From Streptomyces griseorubiginosus (GTDB lineage: Bacteria > Actinomycetota > Actinomycetes > Streptomycetales > Streptomycetaceae): a stretch of 64,000 bases of DNA. Below are positions 16,422 to 25,356 of the stretch, piece by piece. The stretch is from positions 62,001 to 126,000 of the forward strand of contig NZ_KQ948744.1 in the NCBI RefSeq assembly GCF_001514195.1, written 5' to 3'. How positions within the stretch are numbered: the stretch's first letter is position 1; every line of letters begins with the position of its first letter. The notes under the pieces are model-generated. The model made no database searches, was not told the DNA's origin, and worked only from the letters and a program-made list of their open reading frames with translations. The translations under genes were made by a program, and so were the position numbers.

Positions 16422-17291
16422 GTGGGTACCGGTAGTGCAGTGGATGAAGGCGGCCGGAAGTTCCAGGAGCTGAAGAGCGCCCTGCTCGCGGAGATCACCG
16501 AAGGCGAGTACGACGAAGGAACCCTGCTGCCGCCTCAGCGTGAGCTCGCGACGCAGTACAACGTGTCCCGGGACACGGTCCAGCGCGTGCTCATGGTCCT
16601 GGCCGAAGAGGGCTGGATCGATTCACGTCAGGGCAGGGGTTCGGTGGTGCTGCGCACGCAGACCGTCCGGTCGAGCGCCCGCGAAAACGCCACCGTACGG
16701 CGCGTGACACTGGGCCCACTCATCGCTGCCGCGTTCAGAGCGCCAGACGTCTCGCTCGACGCGTTCACCCTCACTTCAGAGGTCCTCTACACCCACGTTC
16801 GGGTGCAGGAGGAACTGATCCGGGCCCGCGAGATCAGGCCGGCCACGATCACCGTTCGCATGCTGGTGCCGGACGACGACCAGCCGATGCCGTTCCCCTA
16901 CGCCCCGGGCGCTCGGCATGACGACCGGCCTCAACGGCATCTTCGGGGTATCCGGAAGTACCACACGGAGAACCTCGTCCGTCGCCTTGCGGAACTGGAG
17001 AGGGACACTCCCGGACTGACGGCCACGGTAGAGATCCGCCGGGTCCCCTTCGTTCCGTACTCGAAGCTGTACATCTTCAATGGTGCCGAAGTGGTGACGG
17101 GGCCCTACGTGCCGTCCGAGCGGCCTATAACCCTCGACGACGGAACCACTCTGGACGTCGTCGACGTCATGGGCTTCGACTCCACGCTGACTCACTGCGC
17201 CAAGGACTCCGACCCGGACTCGCAGGACTCGCTGATCGTGAGCAGCTGGCAGAGATGGTTCGACTCGACATGGCGGCTGCTCGCGACGTAA
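16422..17291 (+). CDS. GntR-family regulator, DevA-type paralogue
   Basis: 289 aa. GTG 16422 lies six bases after TAGGGT. The winged helix spans residues 13-75 (LLPPQRELATQYNVSRDTVQRVL), and the ending WQRWFDSTWRLL matches the other three paralogues. The upstream gap contains repeated GGTTGT and GTTGTCCCC words also seen before devA, suggesting related operators. This is the fourth and last copy in the cluster. Confidence 0.85.
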   Translation: MGTGSAVDEGGRKFQELKSALLAEITEGEYDEGTLLPPQRELATQYNVSRDTVQRVLMVLAEEGWIDSRQGRGSVVLRTQTVRSSARENATVRRVTLGPLIAAAFRAPDVSLDAFTLTSEVLYTHVRVQEELIRAREIRPATITVRMLVPDDDQPMPFPYAPGARHDDRPQRHLRGIRKYHTENLVRRLAELERDTPGLTATVEIRRVPFVPYSKLYIFNGAEVVTGPYVPSERPITLDDGTTLDVVDVMGFDSTLTHCAKDSDPDSQDSLIVSSWQRWFDSTWRLLAT

Positions 17292-17404
17292 CGAAGCGGG
17301 CACGAGGGCGTTAAAAAAGCCGGCACGCCCCCGACATGTCCGATAGGTCTCCCTCCAAAGGACGCATCAAGGCCATGCGAAGGGGCGCGTACCGCTATCG
17401 TGTG

Positions 17405-17438
17405 CATCAATTTTCTTGGATGCGCATCCCTTTTGATG
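17405..17438. promoter_or_regulatory. Nested palindrome upstream of the tandem kinase gene
   Basis: The 12-bp palindrome GGATGCGCATCC (17418-17429) is flanked by CATCAA (17405-17410) and its complement TTGATG (17433-17438). It ends 27 bases before the likely start and could be an operator. Confidence 0.5.
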
Positions 17439-17465
17439 TTTAGAACTAGCGTTTCAGGAGCATGA

Positions 17466-19424
17466 GTGGCGATCGGGGCTTGGCCTGACCGCGGGGGCGA
17501 AGTCCGGGATGCCGTGGTTTCGGCGTTTCGCCGGAACGAATGTGCCGCTCAGATCTCAGCGGGAGCGTCGCTATCCCCCGATGCAGGGGCCGACGTATTG
17601 GCCAATGTCTGCCCGGTCGGCAAGCCCCTGGACTCCACCGTTGTCGACGTCCTCACCCGGTTCGTCGCGTGTTTGCCGCTTGTGCGCAAGGACGACCTTC
17701 CCCTGCTTCCGACCTACTGGCCGCGTAACGAGCGCGACAGCCGGGCCTACCTGGACACGCTCGCTCGGCATGTGAAGCAGCGCATGCTGGCCCCCAACTG
17801 GACCGCAATTGGCGGGCTGTTCGCAGTGCTCGGCGTGCCCGGTGACGCACTGGACCGGTTCGCCGCACAGGTTCCCGCCATGTCCCGTCGCCCCTACAGC
17901 CTGCTGCTCACGAACCTCACCCGGGACACCGTGATCGTCCTGGACGGCCCCAAGCTCTCGGTGGCCGCTCTCGATTGGTCCTCGGCCTCCTACGGAGATC
18001 CTCTGCACGGCCTCGCCAGCCACCTGGTGCGGATGCGTTACCCCGAGGACCAATGGGACGAGGTCATCGACGCGTGGGTGCGGGGGATGCGGCGCACTCG
18101 CCCACTGGCCATCAGCGGTATCACCAGGGACCTTCCGCATTACATCGGCTTCGAACGCATTCATGCCGCGTACGACGATGTGATCCATGCGGCGAGGTCT
18201 CTCGGTGACTCGGTCGAAGACGGCCGGTTGGTCGAGGCGGCCGCCCATATCGGTACGGCTCTCAAAGACGCCGCCGACCTGCTCGGCATGTCCGAGGTCC
18301 CGAGCGAGAAGGAGATCGCGGACGCCCTGTTCCGTTGGCAGGCAGCGCGCTTCGCGCGGAAGACGGACGGGCTGCCGGACGCGCTGTTCATGTGGCGGCG
18401 CGACCCTCGCGTCCCTGAGCGGGATGACTTCTCACCTGTTCTCGTGCGCCGTGCGCTCGCCGCGGAGGGACTCGCCCCGGCCGACCTGGTCTTCCGCGGT
18501 ACGGCTCACCTCAACACCGTCGTCCGAGTGGAGGGGCATCCGGACCCCGTCGTGGTTCGCCGCGAAACCGCGGCGGCTCCTCGCCGCGAGCAGGGGCTTC
18601 TTCCGGAACACGCCGTTCTGCAACTGATCGAGAAGTCCGAAGCGCCGATCCGGGCGCCACGCATCCTGGCACTCGGGTTCGACGATTGCGGGCGCCACTT
18701 CGCGATCCACACGTACGAGGGCCCCGAGGGCCGGCCGCCACAGCATCCCGTGGACGGACTGCTGCCCGCCGAGGCGGACGAACTCGTCGATGAACTTGCC
18801 GCGCTAGCGAGGGTCGGCCACTCGTCCCTGTCGTACGAGGAGCCGAAGGAGGGCTTCTACCGCTGGCTGACGGAACGGCTTGCGTTCTTCGTCGACGCCC
18901 TTCCCGCCCGGACCCTGGAGGCCGCCGAGCAAAGAGGTCTGCCGAGCGGTGACGTACTCCGCTGGGCCCTCGGCCGCTATGAAGTGGCGCACCGCGCGCC
19001 CGTCATCCTGCACGGTGACCTCAACCCCTGGAACCTGGTGCGTGCCGGACGCGGGGGAGGGCTGACGATCATCGACTGGGAGATGGGGATGATCGGCGAT
19101 CCCTTGTACGACCTCGTGCGTCATCTGCATCTGACGCCCACCCGGACGGAGATGCGGATGCGCATGTTCGACCGCTGGAGCAGCAAGCTTCCGCCGGAGT
19201 GCGTCACGGGGTGGGAGAAGGACTGGCGGGTCTACCGCTGGATCGAGCAGATCCGCTCGGCCTACGTCGATCTCGACCGGATGACCACCGGGGCCGCACT
19301 GGACACCCCGAACGTACGGCGGGCCGTCGACGCGTACGAGATGACCCTGTCCGCCGCCACCGGCTCCCTGGGACTGCGCCGACGCGCGGTACCGAAGGCA
19401 CCGCCCGCGCTCAAGGCGTCCTGA
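17466..19424 (+). CDS. Tandem degenerate kinase plus aminoglycoside-phosphotransferase-like kinase
   Basis: 652 aa. The C-terminal half is a complete APH-type kinase: H516-G-D518-L-N-P-W-N catalytic loop and I-I-D537-W-E metal site. The N-terminal 260 residues repeat the last part of the same fold, but the loop reads L-T149-N150-L-T where H-G-D-L-N is expected, so the catalytic Asp is replaced by Asn. The partner motif survives as L-D170-W-S followed by G-D-P-L-H. It therefore looks like a pseudokinase C-lobe fused to an active kinase. Substrate unknown. GTG 17466 follows CAGGAG by five bases. Confidence 0.75.
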   Translation: MAIGAWPDRGGEVRDAVVSAFRRNECAAQISAGASLSPDAGADVLANVCPVGKPLDSTVVDVLTRFVACLPLVRKDDLPLLPTYWPRNERDSRAYLDTLARHVKQRMLAPNWTAIGGLFAVLGVPGDALDRFAAQVPAMSRRPYSLLLTNLTRDTVIVLDGPKLSVAALDWSSASYGDPLHGLASHLVRMRYPEDQWDEVIDAWVRGMRRTRPLAISGITRDLPHYIGFERIHAAYDDVIHAARSLGDSVEDGRLVEAAAHIGTALKDAADLLGMSEVPSEKEIADALFRWQAARFARKTDGLPDALFMWRRDPRVPERDDFSPVLVRRALAAEGLAPADLVFRGTAHLNTVVRVEGHPDPVVVRRETAAAPRREQGLLPEHAVLQLIEKSEAPIRAPRILALGFDDCGRHFAIHTYEGPEGRPPQHPVDGLLPAEADELVDELAALARVGHSSLSYEEPKEGFYRWLTERLAFFVDALPARTLEAAEQRGLPSGDVLRWALGRYEVAHRAPVILHGDLNPWNLVRAGRGGGLTIIDWEMGMIGDPLYDLVRHLHLTPTRTEMRMRMFDRWSSKLPPECVTGWEKDWRVYRWIEQIRSAYVDLDRMTTGAALDTPNVRRAVDAYEMTLSAATGSLGLRRRAVPKAPPALKAS

Positions 19425-19462
19425 CTTCGGTCCGTTCGCACCGCCATGCGTAGGCTCCCCCC

Positions 19463-20083
19463 ATGACCCACCCCCCCGGCCTCCGCGAACGCAAAAAACA
19501 ACAGACCTACGAGTCCGTCTCCGAGATCGCCATCCGGCTCTTTCTGGAGAAGGGGTTCGATGCCGTGTCCGTTGCTGAGATCGCCGCTGCCGCCGGGATC
19601 TCCAAGCCGACCCTCTTTCGGTACTTCCCGGTCAAGGAGGATCTCGTCCTGCATCGGATCGCCGATCACGAGGACGAGGCCGCTCGGGTCGTGAGGGAGT
19701 CGGGGGAGGCGCCGGTCACCGCCCTGCGGCGGCATTTTCTTGAGGGGCTGGAGCGGGGGGATCCCGTGACCGGGCTCAGTGATCATCCGCAGGTGCTCGC
19801 CTTTCATCGGCTTCTCTACGGGACTCCCTCCCTCGTTGCCAGAGCCCATGGGCATCTTGAGCGGCAGGAAGCCGCGCTCGCCGAGGTGCTCGGTGGGGAC
19901 CTCGACGCACGGCTCGCCGCCGGGCAGATCATCGCCGTGCGGCGGGTGCTCGCTCTGGAGAACTGGCGGCGGATTGCCGAGGGGGAGCCGATCGAGGAGG
20001 TGCGCGTGGACGCCGTGGCTGCGGCTGAACGGGCCTTCGGGGCGCTGGCGGGTGGGTTGCCCTGGCTGGCCGGCGAACAATGA
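19463..20083 (+). CDS. TetR-family transcriptional regulator
   Basis: 206 aa. The N-terminal DNA-binding domain (about residues 8-60) has FDAVSVAEIAAAAGISKPTLFRYF. The C-terminal ligand domain is of MftR/TetR type with W-R-R-I-A-E-G. TAGGCT lies six bases before ATG, so the mRNA may be leaderless. A palindrome in the 52-base gap to the HelD gene suggests that this regulator controls helD and perhaps itself. Confidence 0.9.
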   Translation: MTHPPGLRERKKQQTYESVSEIAIRLFLEKGFDAVSVAEIAAAAGISKPTLFRYFPVKEDLVLHRIADHEDEAARVVRESGEAPVTALRRHFLEGLERGDPVTGLSDHPQVLAFHRLLYGTPSLVARAHGHLERQEAALAEVLGGDLDARLAAGQIIAVRRVLALENWRRIAEGEPIEEVRVDAVAAAERAFGALAGGLPWLAGEQ

Positions 20084-20087
20084 GGCT

Positions 20088-20105
20088 GAGTTAAAAAGTT
20101 AACTC
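20088..20105. promoter_or_regulatory. Palindrome overlapping the -35 region of helD
   Basis: GAGTTAA-AAAG-TTAACTC is an 18-bp dyad. TACGCT (20123-20128) precedes ATG 20136 by seven bases, so the right arm falls where the -35 element is expected. This placement fits repression by the adjacent TetR protein. Confidence 0.6.
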
Positions 20106-20135
20106 GGTTGTGTTTTTTCGCGTACGCTCGCCCCT

Positions 20136-22193
20136 ATGACCTCAGCCTCAGCCGACCCCACCCTGAAAGAGACCCTGCGCCGCGAGCGTGCCCACCACGA
20201 CCGTTGCCTTGCCGCCCTCGCCGCCATGGTCGACGGGGCCCAGCGGCAGGTCGTCGTCGGTGAGGACGTCTCCGCCTCCGGCGCCGATGCCGAGGTCCTC
20301 GGGTACCAGTTGCGCAGTCAGGCCAAGGAGATGCGGGAGCTGCCCGAAGGGCCCTTGTTCTTCGGCAGGTTGGACTTCGATCGTGGAGACCACAGCGGGC
20401 AGGGCTACCACCTCGGGCGGCTGCGGATCACCGAGCATCCCGCCGCCCCGCCCCTCGTCGTCGACTGGCGTGCGCCCGTCTCCCGCGCCTTCTACCAGGC
20501 GAGCGTCCAGGATCCGCAGGGCGTCGCCGTGCGGCGGCGGTTCGGGTGGGCGCCAGGGAGCGCGGGGGACTCCGCCGACCTCACCGGGCTCGAGGACGAG
20601 CATCTGAGCGAGTGCGAGCACCTCGGAGAAGGCCGATCCGCGCCCAGCGCCATCGTCGCCCGCGAGATCGAACGGCCCCGCATCGGGCCCATGCGGGACA
20701 TCGCCGCGACCATCCAGCCCGAGCAGGACGATCTCGTACGGGGCGACCTCGCCGTCTCCGTGTGCGTCCAGGGCGCTCCCGGGACCGGCAAGACCGCCGT
20801 CGGGCTGCACCGGGCCGCCTATCTGCTGTACACGCACCCGCAACGGATGCGACGTGGCGGACTCCTCGTCCTCGGGCCCAACCGGACCTTCCTCTCCTAT
20901 ATCTCCCAGGTGCTGCCCGCACTCGGCGAGACCGGCGTGCGCCAGTCCACGCTCCAGGACGAGATCGCCCGCCACCCGGTCACCGCCACCGACCCCCGCC
21001 AGACCGCCGTCCTCAAGCACGACGCCCGCATGGCAGAGGTGCTGCGTCGGGCGCTCTACGCCCGCGTGTCGACCGAGCCCCTCAACCCCCTTGAGATCAA
21101 GGACGGTTCCTACAGCTGGCGAGTCCCGCGCGGTGAACTCGCGCGGATCGTGGCAGACGTACGGGAGGAGGAACCGCCGTACGGCACCGGGCGGGAGCGG
21201 GTGCGCGGGCGGGTGGTGCGCAGTGTGCAGTTGCAGGCCGAGCGGCGGGCCGGTCCGCAGAACGGCGCCTGGGTGCAGCGGATTTCGCGGTCGAGGGCGG
21301 TCGGGGCGTTCCTCGACGTCGTATGGCCCAAGGTGCGGCCCGAGGAGCTGCTGGCCGAACTCCTCACGGATGGTGATGCGTTGGCCGCGCACGCCGACGG
21401 GCTCTTCGACGCCGGCGAGCAACAGACGCTGCTGTGGGGCAGATCGCCGCGGTCGTGGAAGTCGGCGCGCTGGTCGGCCGCCGATCTGGTGCTGCTCGAC
21501 GAGGTCGCCGGGCTGGTGGAACATCCCGAGGGGTACGGCCATCTCGTCGTCGACGAGGCGCAGGACCTGTCGCCGATGGAGTGCCGGGCCATCGCGCGCC
21601 GGGCCCGGTTCGGGTCGCTGACCGTCCTCGGTGATCTGGCGCAGGGGACCACACCGTGGGCGGCCCGCTCCTGGCACACCGTCCTCGCCCATCTCGGCAA
21701 GCCGGACGCGACCGTCGTACCGCTGACCGTCGGGTTCCGGGTGCCGCGGGCCGTCGTAGGGCTTGCCAACCGGCTCCTGGCACGGCTGGACGTGGAGGTG
21801 CCGGCGGGGCGGTCGCTGCGGCAGGACGGGGAGTTGCGGATGCGGCCGGTGGCTGACGCGGAGGCGCTGCCCGAGGCTGTCGTGGCGGCCGTGCGGGACG
21901 CGCTCGCGCAGGACGGGTCCGTAGGGGTTGTCGCGGCCGACGAGCACGTGGAGGACGTACGCCGTGCCCTCGACGCGGCCGGGATCCCCGCCGCCGGGCC
22001 GGACGAGATCGGGGCGCGGGTGAGCGTCGTAACGGCCGCAGTGGTCAAGGGACTTGAGTACGACCATGTCGTGGCCGTCGAGCCGGCGGCGATCGCGGAG
22101 GCGGAGGAGCGCGGGCTGCACCGGCTGTATGTCGTGCTGACCCGGGCGGTGTCGCGGTTGGAGGTGGTGCACGGGCGGCCGCTGCCGTTCTAG
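20136..22193 (+). CDS. helD: HelD/HelR-type RNA polymerase-associated ATPase
   Basis: 685 aa. A superfamily 1 (UvrD/Rep-like) motor with Walker A GAPGTGKTAV (about residues 212-221), a VDEAQD-type Walker B near 475 and a C-terminal VLTRA motif. The N-terminal coiled-coil arm (about 5-70) inserts into RNA polymerase in actinobacterial HelD proteins, which release stalled polymerase. The related HelR displaces rifamycins. Length and layout fit this family rather than a DNA repair helicase. Rifamycin tolerance cannot be judged from sequence alone. The 3' end overlaps a tandem repeat. Confidence 0.88.
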   Translation: MTSASADPTLKETLRRERAHHDRCLAALAAMVDGAQRQVVVGEDVSASGADAEVLGYQLRSQAKEMRELPEGPLFFGRLDFDRGDHSGQGYHLGRLRITEHPAAPPLVVDWRAPVSRAFYQASVQDPQGVAVRRRFGWAPGSAGDSADLTGLEDEHLSECEHLGEGRSAPSAIVAREIERPRIGPMRDIAATIQPEQDDLVRGDLAVSVCVQGAPGTGKTAVGLHRAAYLLYTHPQRMRRGGLLVLGPNRTFLSYISQVLPALGETGVRQSTLQDEIARHPVTATDPRQTAVLKHDARMAEVLRRALYARVSTEPLNPLEIKDGSYSWRVPRGELARIVADVREEEPPYGTGRERVRGRVVRSVQLQAERRAGPQNGAWVQRISRSRAVGAFLDVVWPKVRPEELLAELLTDGDALAAHADGLFDAGEQQTLLWGRSPRSWKSARWSAADLVLLDEVAGLVEHPEGYGHLVVDEAQDLSPMECRAIARRARFGSLTVLGDLAQGTTPWAARSWHTVLAHLGKPDATVVPLTVGFRVPRAVVGLANRLLARLDVEVPAGRSLRQDGELRMRPVADAEALPEAVVAAVRDALAQDGSVGVVAADEHVEDVRRALDAAGIPAAGPDEIGARVSVVTAAVVKGLEYDHVVAVEPAAIAEAEERGLHRLYVVLTRAVSRLEVVHGRPLPF

Positions 22194-22329
22194 TCGTTGC
22201 AGGGCTACGGCCGCCGCTGCCGTTCTAGTCGTTGCAGGGCTACGGCCGCCGCTGCCGTTCCAGCCTTGCAGAGCTACGGCCGCCGCTGCCCTTCCAGCCA
22301 TTGCAGGGCTACGGCCGCCCGTGCGGCCG
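22191..22329. repeat. 35-bp tandem repeat, four copies, at the 3' end of helD
   Basis: Copies lie at 22191-22225, 22226-22260 (identical to the first), 22261-22294 (34 bp, diverged) and 22295-22329 (diverged). Units begin YAGTCGTTGCAGGGCTACGG. The last 19 bases of helD resemble the end of the unit, and the stop codon is the first three bases of copy 1, so the array seems derived from the gene end. Confidence 0.85.
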
Positions 22330-22331
22330 AG

Positions 22332-23195
22332 TCAGACGCCGCTGTTGCCGCTGTCGAGAAGCGGGATCAACTGCTCCTCCTCATACGTCAGATGGGCCTC
22401 CAGCTCGGTCGTCAGGCGGTCGACCTCTGCGTGGACGGCAGCGGGGTCCGGGTCCGCGAGTGCCGTGCGCAGCTCCTCCACCAAGGTCGCGATGTGCTCG
22501 TGCTCCGCGCGCAGCCGGTCGAGGACGGGCGCCGCCTCCGGGTGGCGGTCGGACAGGAACGGGAACATGGCCATGTCCTCGCCCGTGTGGTGGTTGTGCA
22601 GGCCCTGGCAGAACGTCAGGCAGTTCACCCGGAGTTGGGCGCCGAGGGTCGAGCCGCCGGCCGTCATCTCGCGGCGGATCAGGGCGAGTTCGCGGCGGAA
22701 GACGTCGTGGACGAGCCGGATCGCCTCGGCCGGGGATCCGGCGTTGATGTTCGGCGGGCCCGGGCGTGCGATCTCGTGCAGTGCGACCACGGGGAGGACC
22801 CGGTCCGTCTTCTCCTGGTAGGTCGCCCAGCCGCGGTCCGCCTCCACGGCCCGCGCGAAGGCCTGGTCCCGTTCGTCGCCGGCCAGGACGACAGCCCGCG
22901 CCTCGTAGGTGAACACACCGCTTTCGACGGTGACTTGGGGGTTCGCTACGAGGTTGCGGTACCAGTCGGGGTGGCGGGGCGAGCCGCCCGCCGAGGCGAT
23001 CACGAGGATCCGGTCGCCGCCGTCGGGGAGGTAGCCGACGGGAGTGGTGTGCGGGGTGCCGGTGCGGGCGCCGGTGGTGGTGAGCAGGATCAGACGGCCG
23101 CCCTCGAAGGGGCCGCCGACCTGGCCGTGGTGGGCGCGGAACTCGTCGATGATCCGCTGGTTGAAGTCGTGGAAGGCGTTGGCGGGGTTGGTCAC
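22332..23195 (-). CDS. Deazaflavin-dependent nitroreductase fused to a hemerythrin domain
   Basis: 287 aa. Residues 1-135 match the F420-dependent nitroreductase (Ddn/DUF385) family: LILLTTTGARTG, PDWYRNLVANP and a Y-E-A-R-A core. Residues 150-285 are a hemerythrin-like four-helix bundle with H-D (VHDVFRREL), H-N-H-H-T-G-E-D, H-E-H and a late H...E-E-E, a di-iron ligand pattern. The start is GTG 23195; the preceding SD is weak. The fusion suggests a redox or oxygen-sensing enzyme; the substrate is unknown. Confidence 0.85.
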   Translation of the reverse strand: MTNPANAFHDFNQRIIDEFRAHHGQVGGPFEGGRLILLTTTGARTGTPHTTPVGYLPDGGDRILVIASAGGSPRHPDWYRNLVANPQVTVESGVFTYEARAVVLAGDERDQAFARAVEADRGWATYQEKTDRVLPVVALHEIARPGPPNINAGSPAEAIRLVHDVFRRELALIRREMTAGGSTLGAQLRVNCLTFCQGLHNHHTGEDMAMFPFLSDRHPEAAPVLDRLRAEHEHIATLVEELRTALADPDPAAVHAEVDRLTTELEAHLTYEEEQLIPLLDSGNSGV

Positions 23196-23363
23196 TTGCT
23201 CTGCTTTCTCTGGTCTCCGGTCGATTCCTGGTCATTTCCTGGAGGACTCAGAGAAAGCGGCGGACCCCTGGCCCGCGCCGGCCTCACTCAGAGGCCGGGC
23301 ACCCAACTCGCTCACGGCACATGGCCGACCCGGCAGTCATGTCCACACGGTAACGTCCGGCGC

Positions 23364-23987
23364 ATGATCGAGACCAACGAGTTTGCGGACGTTCCCACGA
23401 CGACACTGGCCGATCTTCTCGGCCGTGAGCAGGTCATGGACATCGGGATCAGGCCCTTGTGGGGGCCGGTGCCGAGGATCGCGGGGCCGGCCTTCACCGT
23501 ACGGTGCCCTCCCGGCGACAACCTGATGCTGCACGCGGCGATCCACCGGGCGCCGGCCGGTTCGGTGATCGTGGTGGAGTCCGGTGATCTCGACTACGCG
23601 CTGGCCGGCGGGAACGTCTGCGCGGTGGCCCAGCGCCGGGGGATCGCCGGGTTCGTGGCGGACGGCGTGATCCGGGACCTGGCCGAGGTGCGGGAGGCGG
23701 GCTTCCCGGTGTTCGCGCGGGGAGTCATCCCGATCCCGGGCACCAAGAAGGCCGTGACGCCGCTGGGTGAGCCGGTGCGGTGCGGTGGGGTGCGGGTCGA
23801 GGCGGGGGACGTGGTGGTGGCAGACGAGGAGGGAGTCGTTGCCGTGCCGGGCGCACGCCTGGCGGAGACCTTGAGCGCTGCCCGCGCCAAGCTGGCCAAG
23901 GAGGCGGCGGAGACGCTGGACCAGTGGGAGACGGCGCATCGGAAGCGGGTTGACGAGGCTCTGGCCGCGGGTGGGTTCGAGGGCTGA
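23364..23987 (+). CDS. RraA-like / HMG aldolase family protein
   Basis: 207 aa. The family core G-D-N-L-M-L-H-A-A-I, the G-G-N-V region and A-D-G-V-I-R-D (residues about 97-103) match the RraA/4-carboxy-4-hydroxy-2-oxoadipate aldolase fold. The R-D pair binds the divalent metal and substrate in the aldolases. Bacterial RraA proteins without aldolase function inhibit RNase E, so the activity is uncertain. TAACGT lies seven bases before ATG. A HAD gene follows after five bases. Confidence 0.85.
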   Translation: MIETNEFADVPTTTLADLLGREQVMDIGIRPLWGPVPRIAGPAFTVRCPPGDNLMLHAAIHRAPAGSVIVVESGDLDYALAGGNVCAVAQRRGIAGFVADGVIRDLAEVREAGFPVFARGVIPIPGTKKAVTPLGEPVRCGGVRVEAGDVVVADEEGVVAVPGARLAETLSAARAKLAKEAAETLDQWETAHRKRVDEALAAGGFEG

Positions 23988-23992
23988 GCGCG

Positions 23993-24508
23993 GTGCTGTT
24001 GTTCCTCGACGTGGATGGGACGCTGTTGCCGTTCGGGGCGGTGGGGGCAGCGGGGTCTTCGGGTCCTGTGGAGGCGTATCCGCTGTACGAGCCCGCCTTC
24101 CCGCTGCCGGCGGAGGCCGCCGGCCACCCCTTGCTGGCCCGTGTCGATCCCGCGCTCGGTGCGCGACTCACCTCGCTGGGTTGCCAGTTGGTGTGGGCCA
24201 CGACGTGGATGGACGACGCGAACACCTGCCTGGCGCCCTGGCTCGGGCTTCCCCCACTGCCCGTCGTGGACTGGCCGGACGCGGACGACGAGGGCAGGAC
24301 CACCGGGCTCCACTGGAAGACCCGTCCGCTTGTCTCCTGGGCAGCCGGCCGGGACTTCGTCTGGGTCGACGACGAGGTCACTGATGCCGACCGGGCGTGG
24401 GTGGCGGGGCAGCATTATCCGGGTCGGGCGCTTGTGCATCGGGTCGAGGCTCAACGGGGTCTGACGGAAGAGGACTTCGCCGTACTGGAGGAGTGGATCA
24501 GGGGGTGA
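23993..24508 (+). CDS. HAD-like hydrolase
   Basis: 171 aa starting at GTG. HAD motif I is L-F-L-D-V-D-G-T-L-L at the N-terminus, motif II is ATTWMDD, and the acidic motif IV is V-W-V-D-D-E. The small cap region fits a C0-type phosphatase. It lies five bases after the RraA gene and is probably in the same operon. Substrate unknown. Confidence 0.82.
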   Translation: MLLFLDVDGTLLPFGAVGAAGSSGPVEAYPLYEPAFPLPAEAAGHPLLARVDPALGARLTSLGCQLVWATTWMDDANTCLAPWLGLPPLPVVDWPDADDEGRTTGLHWKTRPLVSWAAGRDFVWVDDEVTDADRAWVAGQHYPGRALVHRVEAQRGLTEEDFAVLEEWIRG

Positions 24509-24565
24509 GGGGGGCGGGGGATATCGGGTGGTCCTCCCGGGCGCGCTCGACCTACCGTCGGCCTC

Positions 24566-25303
24566 ATGGCTGACGAAGGTTTCAACGATCCGCGGCTGGC
24601 CGCTGTCTACGACCCGCTCGACCCCGATCGCCGTGATCTCGACGCGTACATCGGGATGGTGGAGGAGTTCGGGGCGCTGCGGGTGCTGGACGTCGGCTGT
24701 GGGACTGGGGTGTTCGCGTTGGCGCTGGCCGGGCGGGGGGTCGAGGTCGTCGGGGTCGATCCCGCGCCGGCGTCGCTCGACGTGGCCCGGGGGAAGCCAG
24801 GTGCGGAACGGGTGCGCTGGATCCACGGAGACGCGACCGAACTGCCCCCGCTGTGCGTCGACTTGGTGACCATGACGGCCAACGTGGCGCAGCAGATCGT
24901 GGAGGCGGACGCCTGGCGGGGGACCCTGCGGGGCGCACACGCGGCCCTACGGCCCGGAGGGCGCCTGGTGTTCGAGACGCGGGACCCGGCTCGGCGGGCC
25001 TGGGAGGAGTGGAACCGGCAGGCGTCGTACGCCGTGACCGAGTTGGCGGGTGTCGGGACGATCGAGAGCTGGGTCGAAGTGACCCGTGTGGAGGGGCAGT
25101 TGGTGTCGTTCCGGTGGACCTATGTGTTCGCCGCGGACGGACTGACGCTGACCTCGGATTCCACCCTGCGCTTCCGGGAGCGGGCGGAGATCGAGGCGGA
25201 ACTGGCCGGGCAGGGGTTCGTGGTGGAGGACGTACGGGACGCACCGGACCGGCCGGGCAGGGAGTTCGTGTTCGTGGCGGGGCGGGAACCTGGCAGCAGG
25301 TAG
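24566..25303 (+). CDS. Class I SAM-dependent methyltransferase
   Basis: 245 aa. Motif I is VLDVGCGTG (residues about 39-47), then a V-V-G-V-D-P acidic motif II and the HGDATELP motif. A C-terminal beta region (about 150-240) resembles methyltransferases of small molecules. TACCGT seven bases before ATG suggests a leaderless transcript. The substrate cannot be told. Confidence 0.85.
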   Translation: MADEGFNDPRLAAVYDPLDPDRRDLDAYIGMVEEFGALRVLDVGCGTGVFALALAGRGVEVVGVDPAPASLDVARGKPGAERVRWIHGDATELPPLCVDLVTMTANVAQQIVEADAWRGTLRGAHAALRPGGRLVFETRDPARRAWEEWNRQASYAVTELAGVGTIESWVEVTRVEGQLVSFRWTYVFAADGLTLTSDSTLRFRERAEIEAELAGQGFVVEDVRDAPDRPGREFVFVAGREPGSR

Positions 25304-25356
25304 GCGCGGAGCACGTGGGTGAGCCGCGGGAGGGACTGCCAGGTACCCGGGTCTGC

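Noticed and set aside
17462..17488. ATG 17462 as the kinase start
   Set aside because: That frame stops after eight codons and its spacing from CAGGAG is only one base.
22191..22329. Repeats that could be read as a CRISPR array
   Set aside because: Units are directly adjacent with no spacers, and no cas genes are present. The 21-bp array at 61884-62055 was rejected for the same reason.
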